DNA of 64,000 bases from CAZPMT01 sp964587655 (GTDB lineage Bacteria > Hydrogenedentota > Hydrogenedentia > Hydrogenedentales > SLHB01): positions 1-64,000 of the forward strand of contig CAZPMT010000012.1 in the NCBI GenBank assembly GCA_964587655.1. Reading direction: 5' to 3'. Within the stretch, counting starts at the first letter, position 1. Each line of letters starts with the position of its first letter. Below, piece after piece: positions 10,601 to 18,394 of this stretch. The notes below the pieces were generated by a model, which saw only the letters and a list, made by a program, of their open reading frames with translations, ran no database searches and was not told where the DNA came from. Position numbers and translations under genes: made by a program.

Positions 10601-10749
10601 GCGAGGATAATGCGTTCAGTGCGACGTGCCGCGTGTTGACGCGTCGGAACCAAGAGCAACGCGCGACCCCACTTCTCGATCACGAGCCGATCGATCTTCG
10701 CGGCCCGCGATGAACGTTCCGTGCCATGGATCACGTATACGCCGGTCAT
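7597..10749 (-). CDS. addB: AddB-like helicase/exonuclease subunit with Fe-S nuclease domain
   Basis: This is the second AddAB subunit. The N-terminus (VYVIHGTERSSRAAKIDRLV) has a degenerate nucleotide-binding region. The C-terminal third holds a PD-(D/E)xK nuclease (FAGRIDRIDL, then IIDYKSG) flanked by a Cys in YKACPFRFLVER and a C-terminal cluster CRYCAAGRAC. These four cysteines fit the 4Fe-4S staple of AddB and Cas4-type nucleases. I start at the ATG at 10749. The frame extends 38 codons further, but those read as non-protein and run towards the repeat upstream. The protein is about 1050 residues. It lies directly upstream of addA with a 4-base overlap. Confidence 0.9.
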   Translation of the reverse strand: MTGVYVIHGTERSSRAAKIDRLVIEKWGRALLLVPTRQHAARRTERIILAGGLDGAWGRHILTLDDFATMLLRAAGRDPIRLRDTERRLLLDRSLERLSRDGRLSVLGDAAETQGFRSHVLRVITQLKQAAVEPDTFRERVRRRRLRSPLDDVVAEVYTAYQDALLRAGVYDLPGLFWEAEFLSRERRPAIMENVDLLALDGFDDFTPSELRLLTSLAKHVNTLVFGLNYDPSANRIDLYRTTARTLGQIRERFEVIFEPVDEEPPRTFLEFASSNIFWRDEPRLPPGLDPDLEVVPCADFVQEIETIGRRVKSLIIDNAVPPEEIAVVYRSLREAAGTLRSVFAEFDIPIRMIQQPSVWESAAFAFLMGFFDAIETWAREPVVNVLTSPWFNPPFVREHDSWTRHSESFPLLSRTAQIISGIDEWRDRLKRLMEHGDDESLQRLRRSLPEPHEAAKALLKGIETIEQVRALLPEKAVPDAFAAAVDEIIDRLGIPEAIELHPTKAIRGRERAALRALRELLGAWSLWADFDSSPQSRSEFLSSLRQAARETTFAPPGAKSGVACLDAESVRLLRFDYVFLGGVNEGDVPRPPTASAIYSEEDLASLADEGIVIEGRKAHAEREALMFHHVLNVSRKRLCITWRMLSRQGNEQYPSPYVTDVIDLFPGESVQRPFPKADEFVPEPAEAASWRDLRNAVCRAGVPPRALAPDKFARVRVGADIERTRHDRSPFGNYDGVLAARDAVSGLAREFDASHVFSVQQIETYKACPFRFLVERVLGVEAADVPVAEFDAAVRGAILHGVLQAFHEEYRGFAVPDIDEAKASEAMRAHVDSVFGKKAWRSATAPRGVEAIERERILAALERYLRIERERGESEWKPLHFEVGFGKTPGAAQDPLTRPDSYALLTPAGPVLFAGRIDRIDLRDAGARIIDYKSGAIPQPKEMTGGTSLQLAVYALAVEEFLMPGTPCHEAWFVQIGRSKRAEALGRAKKTDEWPDRQVLTRTVVAECVAGIRAGRFPPTPIDTGCRYCAAGRACRYERSRIERKETRS

Positions 10750-10877
10750 AATGCACCCTGGCCAAGCCCTTAAGAGAACGCCTGCCCCGAACGGGATTTT
10801 TGCAACAAGACTGCGCGCCGTCACGCTGGAGCAGTGAGTCATCCTGTTGGTAACTAATCGCAACAGTTGCGGCTATG

Positions 10878-10986
10878 CCGTTTCCCCCTTTGAAGGGGGA
10901 AACGGTCCACGTTGTATGCCTGCACTCATCAAACGCTCCGAAACCACTGCTTCGTTAAGATCCTGCAATTACGATTCAGTACGCTA
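10878..10986 (-). repeat. Intergenic repeat, copy 1 (G/C hairpin head and conserved tail)
   Basis: A 13-bp hairpin at 10878-10905 (arms CCGTTTCCCCCTT and AAGGGGGAAACGG) is followed by about 80 bases that align with 53232-53311. The best-conserved part is 10940-10986, which includes CTTCGTTAAGATCCTGCAAT. Read on the minus strand, the element begins with the TAG stop codon of the XPB gene and ends before addB. Copy 2 has the same position and orientation relative to its neighbours. Confidence 0.8.
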
Positions 10987-12678
10987 GAGCGCGTTAATCA
11001 TGTCTTCCGCGTTGACGATCTCGTATCGGTAGCCCTGCTCGGTGAGGAATAGCTGGCGCTTGACGCTGTAATCCTGGTCGCACGTCTCGCGCGACACGAG
11101 CGAGTAGAACCGCGCGAGCCCGCCGTCGGCCTTCGGACGCAAGATGCGTCCCAGGCGCTGCGCCTCCTCCTGACGCGACCCGAACGTGCCCGACACCTGG
11201 ATTGCGACGTTTGCATCCGGCAGATCGATGGCGAAGTTCGCCACCTTCGACACAATCAGCAGCTTTTCATCGCCGGCCCGAAAGGCGCCGTACAGCCGTT
11301 CGCGCTCGCGCGTGCTGGTTCGTCCCGTAATGAGCGGCGCCTTGAAACGTTTCTTCAGGAGCTTGAGTTGGTCGAGGTACTGGCCGATCACGAGCACATT
11401 GTCACCGCGATGGTGCTCGAGAAGCCTCTCGCATATCGAGTCCTTCACGGGATTCGTCGAGGCGATGCGGAACTTGTCGCGCTTGCTCGAGATCGCGTAG
11501 CGGAACCGCTCGTCTTCAGGCAGCCGAACGCGGATCTCCGTGCAGACGGCTTGGGCGATCCAGCCCTGTTTCTCGAGCACCTTCCAAGGCACGTCGTACT
11601 TCTTCGGACCGATGAGGCTGAACACGTCGTCCTCGCGCGCGTCTTCACGGACCAGCGTCGCCGTCAATCCCAGACGCCGCCGCGCCTGGAGGCTGGCCGT
11701 AGCCCGGAAGACCGGCGCGGGCAGCAGATGCACTTCGTCATAGATGATCAATCCCCAATTCCCCTCGTCAAACAAACTGAAATGTACGAAGGGGCTGTCC
11801 TTCGTCTTTCGGTACGTGAGGATCTGGTAGGTGGCGATCGTGACCGGACGAATCTCCTTCACGTCGCCGCTGTATTCTCCGATCTCGCGTTCGGTCAGCG
11901 TAGTCTTGTCCTGCAACTCGGTCTTCCACTGCCGTAGCGCCACAGTATTCGTGGTCAGGATCAGCGTCTGCGTCCGGAGCGCGTGCATCGCGCCGATGCC
12001 GACCATGGTCTTGCCCGCGCCGCACGGCAGCACAACCACGCCGCTCCCCCCGTGATTAGAGCCGCGCATGTAGAAGGCGTCGACCGATTCGACCTGGTAC
12101 TTCCGCAGGATGAACGGCGGGCCGGAAATGGCCCGCGTCCGCAGTTCGAATTCAAGCGGGGCGCCCTGGACGTAGCCGGCGAGGTCTTCGACCGGATAAC
12201 CGATCTTGATGAGGACGCACTTGACGTTGCCGCGATCCCCGGGCTTCACGTAGATGCGTTTCGCGTCGGGCGACCCGGTGATCAGCGGCTGAAGACTCCG
12301 TTGATTGAGGAGTTCCATGATCAGTAGCGTGTCATCCGACTGGAGAACAAGCCGGCCCTTCTCATCCTTGAACAGCTTCAGCCGGCCGTAGCGCGCGACG
12401 TTGTCCTCGACGTCCGCGAGGACATTCTGCGGGACCTCGTACTTGCTGAAGCGCACCAGACTGTCGATGATGGCCTTCGCGGTCATGCCCGAGGCCGCGG
12501 CGTTCCACAACGACAACGGCGTGATGCGGTAGGTATGGATGTGCTCCGGCGACTTGACGAGCTCGGCATAGCCCGACAACGCGTCGCGCGCGTTTTCAAA
12601 CGCCGGCCCGTCCGTCTCGAGAAGCACGGATCGGTCCGACTGCACGATCATGGGTCTGTTGTCGTCATGGGGAGTCAT
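10984..12678 (-). CDS. Bacterial XPB/Ssl2-type DNA helicase
   Basis: A superfamily 2 helicase of the XPB (Rad25/Ssl2) type, found in a scattered set of bacteria and thought to act in DNA repair. The N-terminal half (residues 25-195) is an XPB-like helicase-associated domain. The core follows: LRKYQVESVDAF (Q-like motif), VVLPCGAGKTMVGI (Walker A), IIYDEVHLLPA (DEVH box), GLTATLVRED with the RED motif typical of XPB, and IQVSGTFGSRQEEAQRLGRILRP (motif VI). I start at the ATG at 12678. A GTG 18 bases upstream is possible, and neither has a clear ribosome site. Placement before addBA suggests a repair function. Confidence 0.9.
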   Translation of the reverse strand: MTPHDDNRPMIVQSDRSVLLETDGPAFENARDALSGYAELVKSPEHIHTYRITPLSLWNAAASGMTAKAIIDSLVRFSKYEVPQNVLADVEDNVARYGRLKLFKDEKGRLVLQSDDTLLIMELLNQRSLQPLITGSPDAKRIYVKPGDRGNVKCVLIKIGYPVEDLAGYVQGAPLEFELRTRAISGPPFILRKYQVESVDAFYMRGSNHGGSGVVVLPCGAGKTMVGIGAMHALRTQTLILTTNTVALRQWKTELQDKTTLTEREIGEYSGDVKEIRPVTIATYQILTYRKTKDSPFVHFSLFDEGNWGLIIYDEVHLLPAPVFRATASLQARRRLGLTATLVREDAREDDVFSLIGPKKYDVPWKVLEKQGWIAQAVCTEIRVRLPEDERFRYAISSKRDKFRIASTNPVKDSICERLLEHHRGDNVLVIGQYLDQLKLLKKRFKAPLITGRTSTRERERLYGAFRAGDEKLLIVSKVANFAIDLPDANVAIQVSGTFGSRQEEAQRLGRILRPKADGGLARFYSLVSRETCDQDYSVKRQLFLTEQGYRYEIVNAEDMINAL

Positions 12679-12759
12679 AGAGGCAGAGTGTATCACAAAA
12701 CGGGAGGCTGCCAGTATGTCACTTTCGCCGAAAGCGGCATACTCATGTGCGAGCGTCCG

Positions 12760-13545
12760 TCAAAACTTCGGTTCCCCGATCTCGTACGCGGTGAAGCCCA
12801 GGTATCGAGTCGAGTTCTCGAATATCGGCGCGAAGTCGGCTTCCACCACCTTCTTCTCCGTGGAACTGGCGTTATACAAACGGCCCTTGCCGCTTTCGTC
12901 ACGGACAAAGATTCCGCAGTGGAGCGTGAACAGCCATTCGACCTTGCCGATGAAGAGGATCAACGCCGGACTCGGAAGGCTCTTCTCGGCCCGCGCCGCC
13001 TCCGCGGAGGGCACATAGGTGAGCTCGATGGTCTCTTCCACAGCACTCTTGGCAAGGTCCGGGAGATTCTTGGTCTCAAAGAAATGTTTGCGGCCCATTG
13101 TGCGTTTGACCCTTGCCGTGGGCGTCTTGATCTCGCCCGAGACGTCGCGACAGAACTTGTTGTTCGCAATCCAATCCGCGATCATGAAGTGGTTCCGCTT
13201 CTCGAAGGCCGCTTCCCCGCCTTTGTATCGGATCTCTTGCAGCGTATCGAAAGCGGATTTGTGCGAATCGGACGCCGCCAGCGCGATGGTCTGCTCCACG
13301 AACGTGACGCAATCAACGCGGGTCAAATCCATCCGCGGGTCCTTGTCGTACTGACCGTTCGGGCCTTCCCCGAGAGGATCGCCCACGTACGGCGTGCCGG
13401 CGCTCCGGTTGGCGATCTCCACGACCCGAGCCCCGAAATCCGGCGTCCGCGCCTTCAAGGCGTTCAGGTACTCATCCAGCGAGGGCTGAGACATTTCAAA
13501 GATCTGCGGCATGGCCAACAGGAGAGAACAGAGCATAGCTACCAT
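12760..13545 (-). CDS. DUF1460 (NlpC/P60-like amidase) secreted protein
   Basis: The sequence matches DUF1460, a group related to NlpC/P60 cysteine peptidases and N-acetylmuramoyl-L-alanine amidases that act on peptidoglycan fragments. The N-terminus is hydrophobic (MVAMLCSLLLAMP), giving a short signal peptide. Family hallmarks are GTPYVGDPLGEG, then VDCVTFVEQT carrying the likely catalytic Cys, RNHFMIADWI, and LHCGIFV with the likely catalytic His. The length of 261 residues is usual. The start has AAGGA upstream. The XPB gene lies 63 bases downstream on the same strand, and recA is divergent. Confidence 0.85.
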   Translation of the reverse strand: MVAMLCSLLLAMPQIFEMSQPSLDEYLNALKARTPDFGARVVEIANRSAGTPYVGDPLGEGPNGQYDKDPRMDLTRVDCVTFVEQTIALAASDSHKSAFDTLQEIRYKGGEAAFEKRNHFMIADWIANNKFCRDVSGEIKTPTARVKRTMGRKHFFETKNLPDLAKSAVEETIELTYVPSAEAARAEKSLPSPALILFIGKVEWLFTLHCGIFVRDESGKGRLYNASSTEKKVVEADFAPIFENSTRYLGFTAYEIGEPKF

Positions 13546-13674
13546 GGATTTGTCCTTGTGTCCATATATCTTCCACCGGCACCGGTTATTGTACCGCCAT
13601 CGTACTCAGATGCCTGTCCACAGTCCAGCAAAACACGTGACTTTCCGGCGGGAATTCCATCGCAGCGGCACAGC

Positions 13675-13703
13675 TTGACAGGGCACAATGGATGTGGCAT
13701 GAT
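13675..13703 (+). promoter_or_regulatory. Candidate recA promoter
   Basis: A perfect -35 box TTGACA (13675-13680) is followed after 17 bases by CATGAT (13698-13703), a 4 of 6 match to the -10 consensus. Transcription would start near 13710, just before the palindrome at 13714-13727 and about 43 bases before the recA ATG. Confidence 0.55.
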
Positions 13704-13713
13704 AGCGGACAGG

Positions 13714-13727
13714 TGAATATATATTCA
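13714..13727. promoter_or_regulatory. Perfect 14-bp palindrome in the recA leader, candidate SOS operator
   Basis: TGAATATATATTCA is a perfect dyad located immediately after the predicted recA transcription start and upstream of the ribosome site GGAAGGAG (13736-13743). A LexA-type repressor bound here could block recA expression. It does not match the E. coli or Bacillus LexA box, and no lexA gene is in the window. Confidence 0.45.
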
Positions 13728-13752
13728 GTATCAACGGAAGGAGAATTAACGC

Positions 13753-14805
13753 ATGGAAAACCAAAAGGGGGATGCGCGCAACAAGGCCCTCTCGGTGGCT
13801 ATAGCCCAGCTTGAAAAGCAGTTCGGACGCGGTACGCTGGTGCGTTTGGGCGACGACCAGTTCGTCCAGCCGATGCACACCATTTCGACCGGCAGCCTTT
13901 CGCTAGACATCGCCACGGGTGTGGGCGGCTTTCCATCCGGACGGGTGATCGAGATTTTCGGGCCGGAATCCTCTGGCAAGACTACGCTCGCCCTGCACGC
14001 GGTGGCCAGCGCGCAGAAGGAAGGCGGCATTGCGTGCTACATCGATGCCGAACATGCCCTCGATCCCACCTTCGCGACGAAGATCGGCGTTGATATCGAC
14101 AACCTATTAGTGTCGCAACCGGACACGGCGGAGCAGGCCCTTGACATTTGCGAGACGCTGGTCCGCAGCAACGCCGTGGACATCATCGTCATTGACTCCG
14201 TGGCGGCGCTGGTGCCGAAAGCGGAGGTCGAGGGCGACATGGGCGATGTACACATGGGCCTTCAGGCGCGCCTGATGTCGCAGGCGCTGCGGAAACTGAC
14301 GGCCTGCATCAGCCGGTCCAAGACCCTGGTGATCTTCATTAACCAGTTGCGCGAGAAGATCGGAGTCGTGTTCGGCAACCCCGAGACGACGACCGGCGGC
14401 CGGGCGCTGAAATTCTACGCGAGCATGCGGATAGATATCCGGCGCATTTCGAGCATCAAGGAACACGAGCAGGACGTGGGCAATCGCGTCCGGGCCAAGG
14501 TGGTGAAGAACAAGCTGTGTCCTCCGTTCAGGATGGCCGAATTCGATATCCTCTTCAACGAGGGCATATCCAAGGAAGGCGACATCCTCGACTTGGCGGT
14601 CGAGGATAAGATCATCCAGAAGAGCGGGGCCTGGTTCTCGATGGACGGAGAGAACCTGGGCCAGGGACGGGAAACTACCCGCCAGTACTTGAAGGACAAC
14701 CCGCAAGTGACCGAGCGGCTCCGGGCGAAGATTCTCAAGGACAGAGGCATTCATTGGGCCTCGCCCGCTGCGGGACAGGAAGAAGCCAAAGCTGGAGACA
14801 AATAG
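13753..14805 (+). CDS. recA: Recombinase RecA
   Basis: RecA forms filaments on single-stranded DNA, drives strand exchange and activates LexA cleavage. All hallmarks are present: Walker A GPESSGKTTL (about residues 67-76), the region YIDAEHALDP, Walker B IIVIDSVAALVPKAE, the L1 region EVEGDMGDVHMGLQARLMSQALRKLT, and the L2 region INQLREKIGVVFGNPETTTGGRALKFYAS. At 350 residues the length is typical. GGAAGGAG lies 9 bases before the ATG. A strong promoter and a palindrome precede it. It is divergent from the DUF1460, XPB and addBA genes. Confidence 0.99.
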   Translation: MENQKGDARNKALSVAIAQLEKQFGRGTLVRLGDDQFVQPMHTISTGSLSLDIATGVGGFPSGRVIEIFGPESSGKTTLALHAVASAQKEGGIACYIDAEHALDPTFATKIGVDIDNLLVSQPDTAEQALDICETLVRSNAVDIIVIDSVAALVPKAEVEGDMGDVHMGLQARLMSQALRKLTACISRSKTLVIFINQLREKIGVVFGNPETTTGGRALKFYASMRIDIRRISSIKEHEQDVGNRVRAKVVKNKLCPPFRMAEFDILFNEGISKEGDILDLAVEDKIIQKSGAWFSMDGENLGQGRETTRQYLKDNPQVTERLRAKILKDRGIHWASPAAGQEEAKAGDK

Positions 14806-14824
14806 CGAAGTACACTCGGACTGG

Positions 14825-17806
14825 TTGCTGACGCGCTATGGTCGGCGGACCCGGCTCGGGCTGCTGGCGCTCTTTGCAGTGACGGTTGTGTTTGCCGTCG
14901 GCGCCCTGTTTGTCAAGTACAAGCTTGAAGGGCTCCGCACGACCGTTCAGCAAAGGGTCGAATCGCGGACCGGCGCCCGCATTCAGGTCGGCGCAGTCGT
15001 CGTGAACGGCTTACGAGGGCTGCGCGTCGACAATATGGACGCCACGTTTTCCTCCTCCGCGGGGCCGAGCCTCCATTTCGCGGCGCCGGTCACGTACATT
15101 TACATTAACGTCACCAACCTCCTGTATGGACTTGTCACGATAGACCGCATCGAGGCCGACAACGCCACCGTGCGTTTGAGCCGCCCCCCAGACCAGCCGT
15201 GGTTCACCTCGGACAGCTTCGGACTCGGAGAAGCCTCAAAGGCCCGTTCCGTCACGTCGTTCCGATTGCTTGGAAAGAACGGCTCCATCGAGATCGACAA
15301 TATCGTCGGCTCCACCCGGATGACGATATCCGACTTCGCTTTCGACGTGGCCCGGCTGGAGGGATCGCCGGACATCTTCGCGAAGTTCGCCGGGAAACTC
15401 AGCGCGAAGGAAGAAGAAGATATCAAGGTCGATCTGCGATACACCGCCATCGAGGATTTTGACCTGCGCGTCCAGTGCGCGTCGATTACTTCTGAAGACG
15501 TGGGCGTCTTCTTTCCCGCGTCGCAACGGTTTGTGCAATCGGGACGCCTCTCGCCTAATTTCCGGCTCGCGGGTCTTCCGAACATGACCTTGGTCGTTGC
15601 CTTTGAAGCGCCTTTTCGCGACGTCACGTTGAGGGATCAGCCCGACTTTATCCGCCCGGCCGAAGGGACATTGACCGGTGTGGCAAGCTACGACTCGGGC
15701 CGGCATCTCCTCACGTTGACGACCGCCAAGGCCGAATCGGATCAACTTGCCGGGCGTCTTGAAGGCGCCATCGCGTTCGACGATCCGGTTCCTCGATTGG
15801 ACCTTCGCTTGGACGCCACGCGGCTGCCGGTTACAGAGGTGCTGAGTTACATCATCAAGGGACGCGCCGACAAGTACGGCGCATATAATTTCGTCCTCGA
15901 TGAACCCTATCAGGTCTACGTCACCCTTAAAGGCACGACGGATTCGCCCGAAATATCCCTTCACGGTAGCGCCGCCGCCGGCGCGTTCTCGCTTGACGCA
16001 AAGGAAGGCTCTTTCCCGGAGGGGAAACTCGAGCTCGGTCCCATCAGTTTCGCGTGGAGTTCGCAGTCGCCAACTCCATCGGGATCGCTCTCGATCGTGG
16101 ACGGCTCGTTGACCCATACCGCGAGCGGCCTCACCGCGCGGAAGGTCTCCGGCTTGCTGGCCGTCGAGAACAACAGGATCAGCATCGATCCTCTCAACTT
16201 GGAGGTCACGGGCAATCCTTTCGTGGGCCGGCTCAAGTATGATCTCGATACCGGGCAATTCGAAGCGGCCGCAAACGGCACATTGGCGGAAATCGAGAAG
16301 ACGCCGTTGAGCAAGATGTTCAAGGATCTGTCTCTCGGCGGCTCCGTCAATCTCCGGTGCGCCGTGGCGCGCAGCGCAGGACAGTACGTGGCTGACGCCG
16401 AGGTCGATGCCACGCAGGCCGAGGTGGCATACAAGAACTGGCTGGCAAAGGCCCCCGGCGTCGGCGCCAGAGCGAAAAAGCTCCACATCGAGATTGCGCC
16501 CGCGGAGAGCATCTCGCTTACCGCGCAAGGCGATCTGGCCACGTCGCCCTTCATCGGCGAGGCGAAGCTGACTCGCGCGAAAGGCAAGTGGGCGCTTCAA
16601 ACCGCAAGCATTACTTCCGGGAAGATCGAAGTCGAGGCCCTCGGAAGGCTGCTGAAGATCCCCTATAGGGTGGCCGGAGGCGTTGCCGCTAACGTCAAGC
16701 TCGAGTGGCGGCGCGCCACGGACGGTGGGCTCGATTGGCAGACGCTTTTCACGGGGGATATTGACAGGATAGCGTTACTTCCTGAAGGCGCCGCAAAGCC
16801 CGTTTCCGGGGAAGGGCTGCGGGTCGAGGTTGCGATAACCGGTGAACGTGAGCCGGCAGGTTCCCTGAAGCTTCACGCAAAGAAGGCCCAAGTGCCTCCC
16901 CTTCGCGAGAAATGGTTCGCGGCCTTCAAGCCCGACGAGATGTTTTCATCTTCGGCGCGCCCTTGGACGCTCGAACTGTCCGCGGACGCATTGGAACTGC
17001 CTCCGTGGAAAGGCAGCGAGTTCGCCGGGACCTCATACACGAATTCCATCGAAGCGGGCTTGAAGAGCTTCAGCGCGAAGATCGAAGGGGGCGGAAGCGT
17101 CGAAGGAACGTATCGAAGCAACAAGCAAGATAACACCTACGAGATGACGTTCTCATGGACCGGCATTCCCGCCAGGTATCTCCTCGAGCAACTAAACTAT
17201 CCGAAGATCCTGAATGGCGCAACGACGGGCGAGGTCAGTTACGCGATGGACCGGGATGACCCGGGAACGCTGAAAGGACAGGGCCGCTTCGAAGTCCGAG
17301 ATGGCCAATTCAGCGCCGATTTCCTCGTGTCGCAGATCCAGGGGAAACTCGAAAACAAGATATCGGCGCTGCCTCCTTCGCTGAAGTTCTCTTTGCTCAA
17401 GAGCGACCTGTCGTTCGAGCGCGACATTTTTGCGACGCCCAATCTCCAGCTTGTCTCGGAGGGGATCAAGGTTACCGGCAGCGGCTCCTTTGTCACACAC
17501 GGCGACATGGACTATGACCTCAAAGTTGCGGTATCGCCGGGGATCGCGGAGAAGATCCCGGCGTTGCGCGACAACTTCAACATACGGGGCCTTCGTCTCG
17601 CACAACAGGATATCGAACTCTCGTTCAAGGTGAAAGGCCCCACGTTCAACCCGCAAGGAGAACTTGCGGGAATGCCGCCCATCGGTGTTACCCTGGTAAG
17701 CAGCGCGCTCGAGATGACGAGCGACGCCATGCGCGTTATCGACATACCTAGAAAGATCCTCACGGATTTGATAAAGATCGGTGGAGGCATCGTTGGGATG
17801 CCATAG
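14825..17806 (+). CDS. Large AsmA/TamB-like envelope protein
   Basis: A 993-residue protein with one N-terminal membrane helix (LGLLALFAVTVVFAVGALFV) followed by a long region rich in beta strands. The C-terminal part (about residues 760-960) contains GQGRFEVRDGQFSADFLVSQ and VTGSGSFVTHGDMDYDLKVA, which resemble the AsmA C-terminal region. Such proteins span the periplasm and are linked to lipid transport to the outer membrane. The start is probably TTG at 14825, since no ATG or GTG fits the leader, and the ribosome site is weak. It follows recA by 19 bases, an unusual partner that may be read through from the recA promoter. Confidence 0.7.
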   Translation: MLTRYGRRTRLGLLALFAVTVVFAVGALFVKYKLEGLRTTVQQRVESRTGARIQVGAVVVNGLRGLRVDNMDATFSSSAGPSLHFAAPVTYIYINVTNLLYGLVTIDRIEADNATVRLSRPPDQPWFTSDSFGLGEASKARSVTSFRLLGKNGSIEIDNIVGSTRMTISDFAFDVARLEGSPDIFAKFAGKLSAKEEEDIKVDLRYTAIEDFDLRVQCASITSEDVGVFFPASQRFVQSGRLSPNFRLAGLPNMTLVVAFEAPFRDVTLRDQPDFIRPAEGTLTGVASYDSGRHLLTLTTAKAESDQLAGRLEGAIAFDDPVPRLDLRLDATRLPVTEVLSYIIKGRADKYGAYNFVLDEPYQVYVTLKGTTDSPEISLHGSAAAGAFSLDAKEGSFPEGKLELGPISFAWSSQSPTPSGSLSIVDGSLTHTASGLTARKVSGLLAVENNRISIDPLNLEVTGNPFVGRLKYDLDTGQFEAAANGTLAEIEKTPLSKMFKDLSLGGSVNLRCAVARSAGQYVADAEVDATQAEVAYKNWLAKAPGVGARAKKLHIEIAPAESISLTAQGDLATSPFIGEAKLTRAKGKWALQTASITSGKIEVEALGRLLKIPYRVAGGVAANVKLEWRRATDGGLDWQTLFTGDIDRIALLPEGAAKPVSGEGLRVEVAITGEREPAGSLKLHAKKAQVPPLREKWFAAFKPDEMFSSSARPWTLELSADALELPPWKGSEFAGTSYTNSIEAGLKSFSAKIEGGGSVEGTYRSNKQDNTYEMTFSWTGIPARYLLEQLNYPKILNGATTGEVSYAMDRDDPGTLKGQGRFEVRDGQFSADFLVSQIQGKLENKISALPPSLKFSLLKSDLSFERDIFATPNLQLVSEGIKVTGSGSFVTHGDMDYDLKVAVSPGIAEKIPALRDNFNIRGLRLAQQDIELSFKVKGPTFNPQGELAGMPPIGVTLVSSALEMTSDAMRVIDIPRKILTDLIKIGGGIVGMP

Positions 17807-17854
17807 CAGACGGCGATCTTCGCCTTATTGTAATTAACGGGAATCAGGGTTATT

Positions 17855-18394
17855 ATGGAAATCAAGATCGGAAAGAGCGCGCACGCATGTTCCGTGTGCC
17901 TGCGCGATTTCGTGCATGATGAAGTATTGACGTCGGTCGTGAGGATCGAGACCCAGACCTTGATCCGAACCGACTATTGCGCGGCATGTTGGAACGCCGA
18001 ATGCGCGACGGGCGCATTCTGCGTGTGGTCGCCCAAGTTCTGCGATCCGAAAGTTGCGGAGCAGCCGCCGCCGGAAGTATTCTTGCCGTTGCGCCAACTG
18101 TTCTATGACGCTGTGCAATCCGAGGATCGGGACGATCTGGCCGTGGCATACCTGGCCGCGCAGTTGCTTCGGCGCCAGAAGGCATTCCGGCTGATTAAGG
18201 AATCGGACGAGAGCGACGGGGAAGTAAAGCTGATCCTGTTCGCGGACCGGATCGGCAATCGTCCTATCGAGGTCCGTGACCCTAACCTGACATATGAGGA
18301 GTTGGAAAAGGGACGGCGCGTGCTTATGGAGCGCCTGAGCGCTTTGGAGCATCCGGCGGCGGAAGAAGAGAGCAACCATGTTGGATCCAAGTAA
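17855..18394 (+). CDS. Small zinc-ribbon-like hypothetical protein
   Basis: A 179-residue soluble protein. The first 55 residues carry CSVC and CAAC pairs plus other Cys residues, which could bind one zinc ion. The second half is helical and charged, with DLAVAYLAAQLLRRQKAF and ends KGRRVLMERLSALE. I do not recognise a named family and the function is unknown. It follows the AsmA-like gene by 48 bases and overlaps the SPOR gene by 17 bases, so the three probably form one transcript. The start has AGGG upstream. Confidence 0.6.
   Translation: MEIKIGKSAHACSVCLRDFVHDEVLTSVVRIETQTLIRTDYCAACWNAECATGAFCVWSPKFCDPKVAEQPPPEVFLPLRQLFYDAVQSEDRDDLAVAYLAAQLLRRQKAFRLIKESDESDGEVKLILFADRIGNRPIEVRDPNLTYEELEKGRRVLMERLSALEHPAAEEESNHVGSK

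Noticed and set aside
15236..16600. 454-codon open frame on the minus strand
   Set aside because: It lies opposite the AsmA/TamB-like gene and has the low-complexity composition of a shadow frame.
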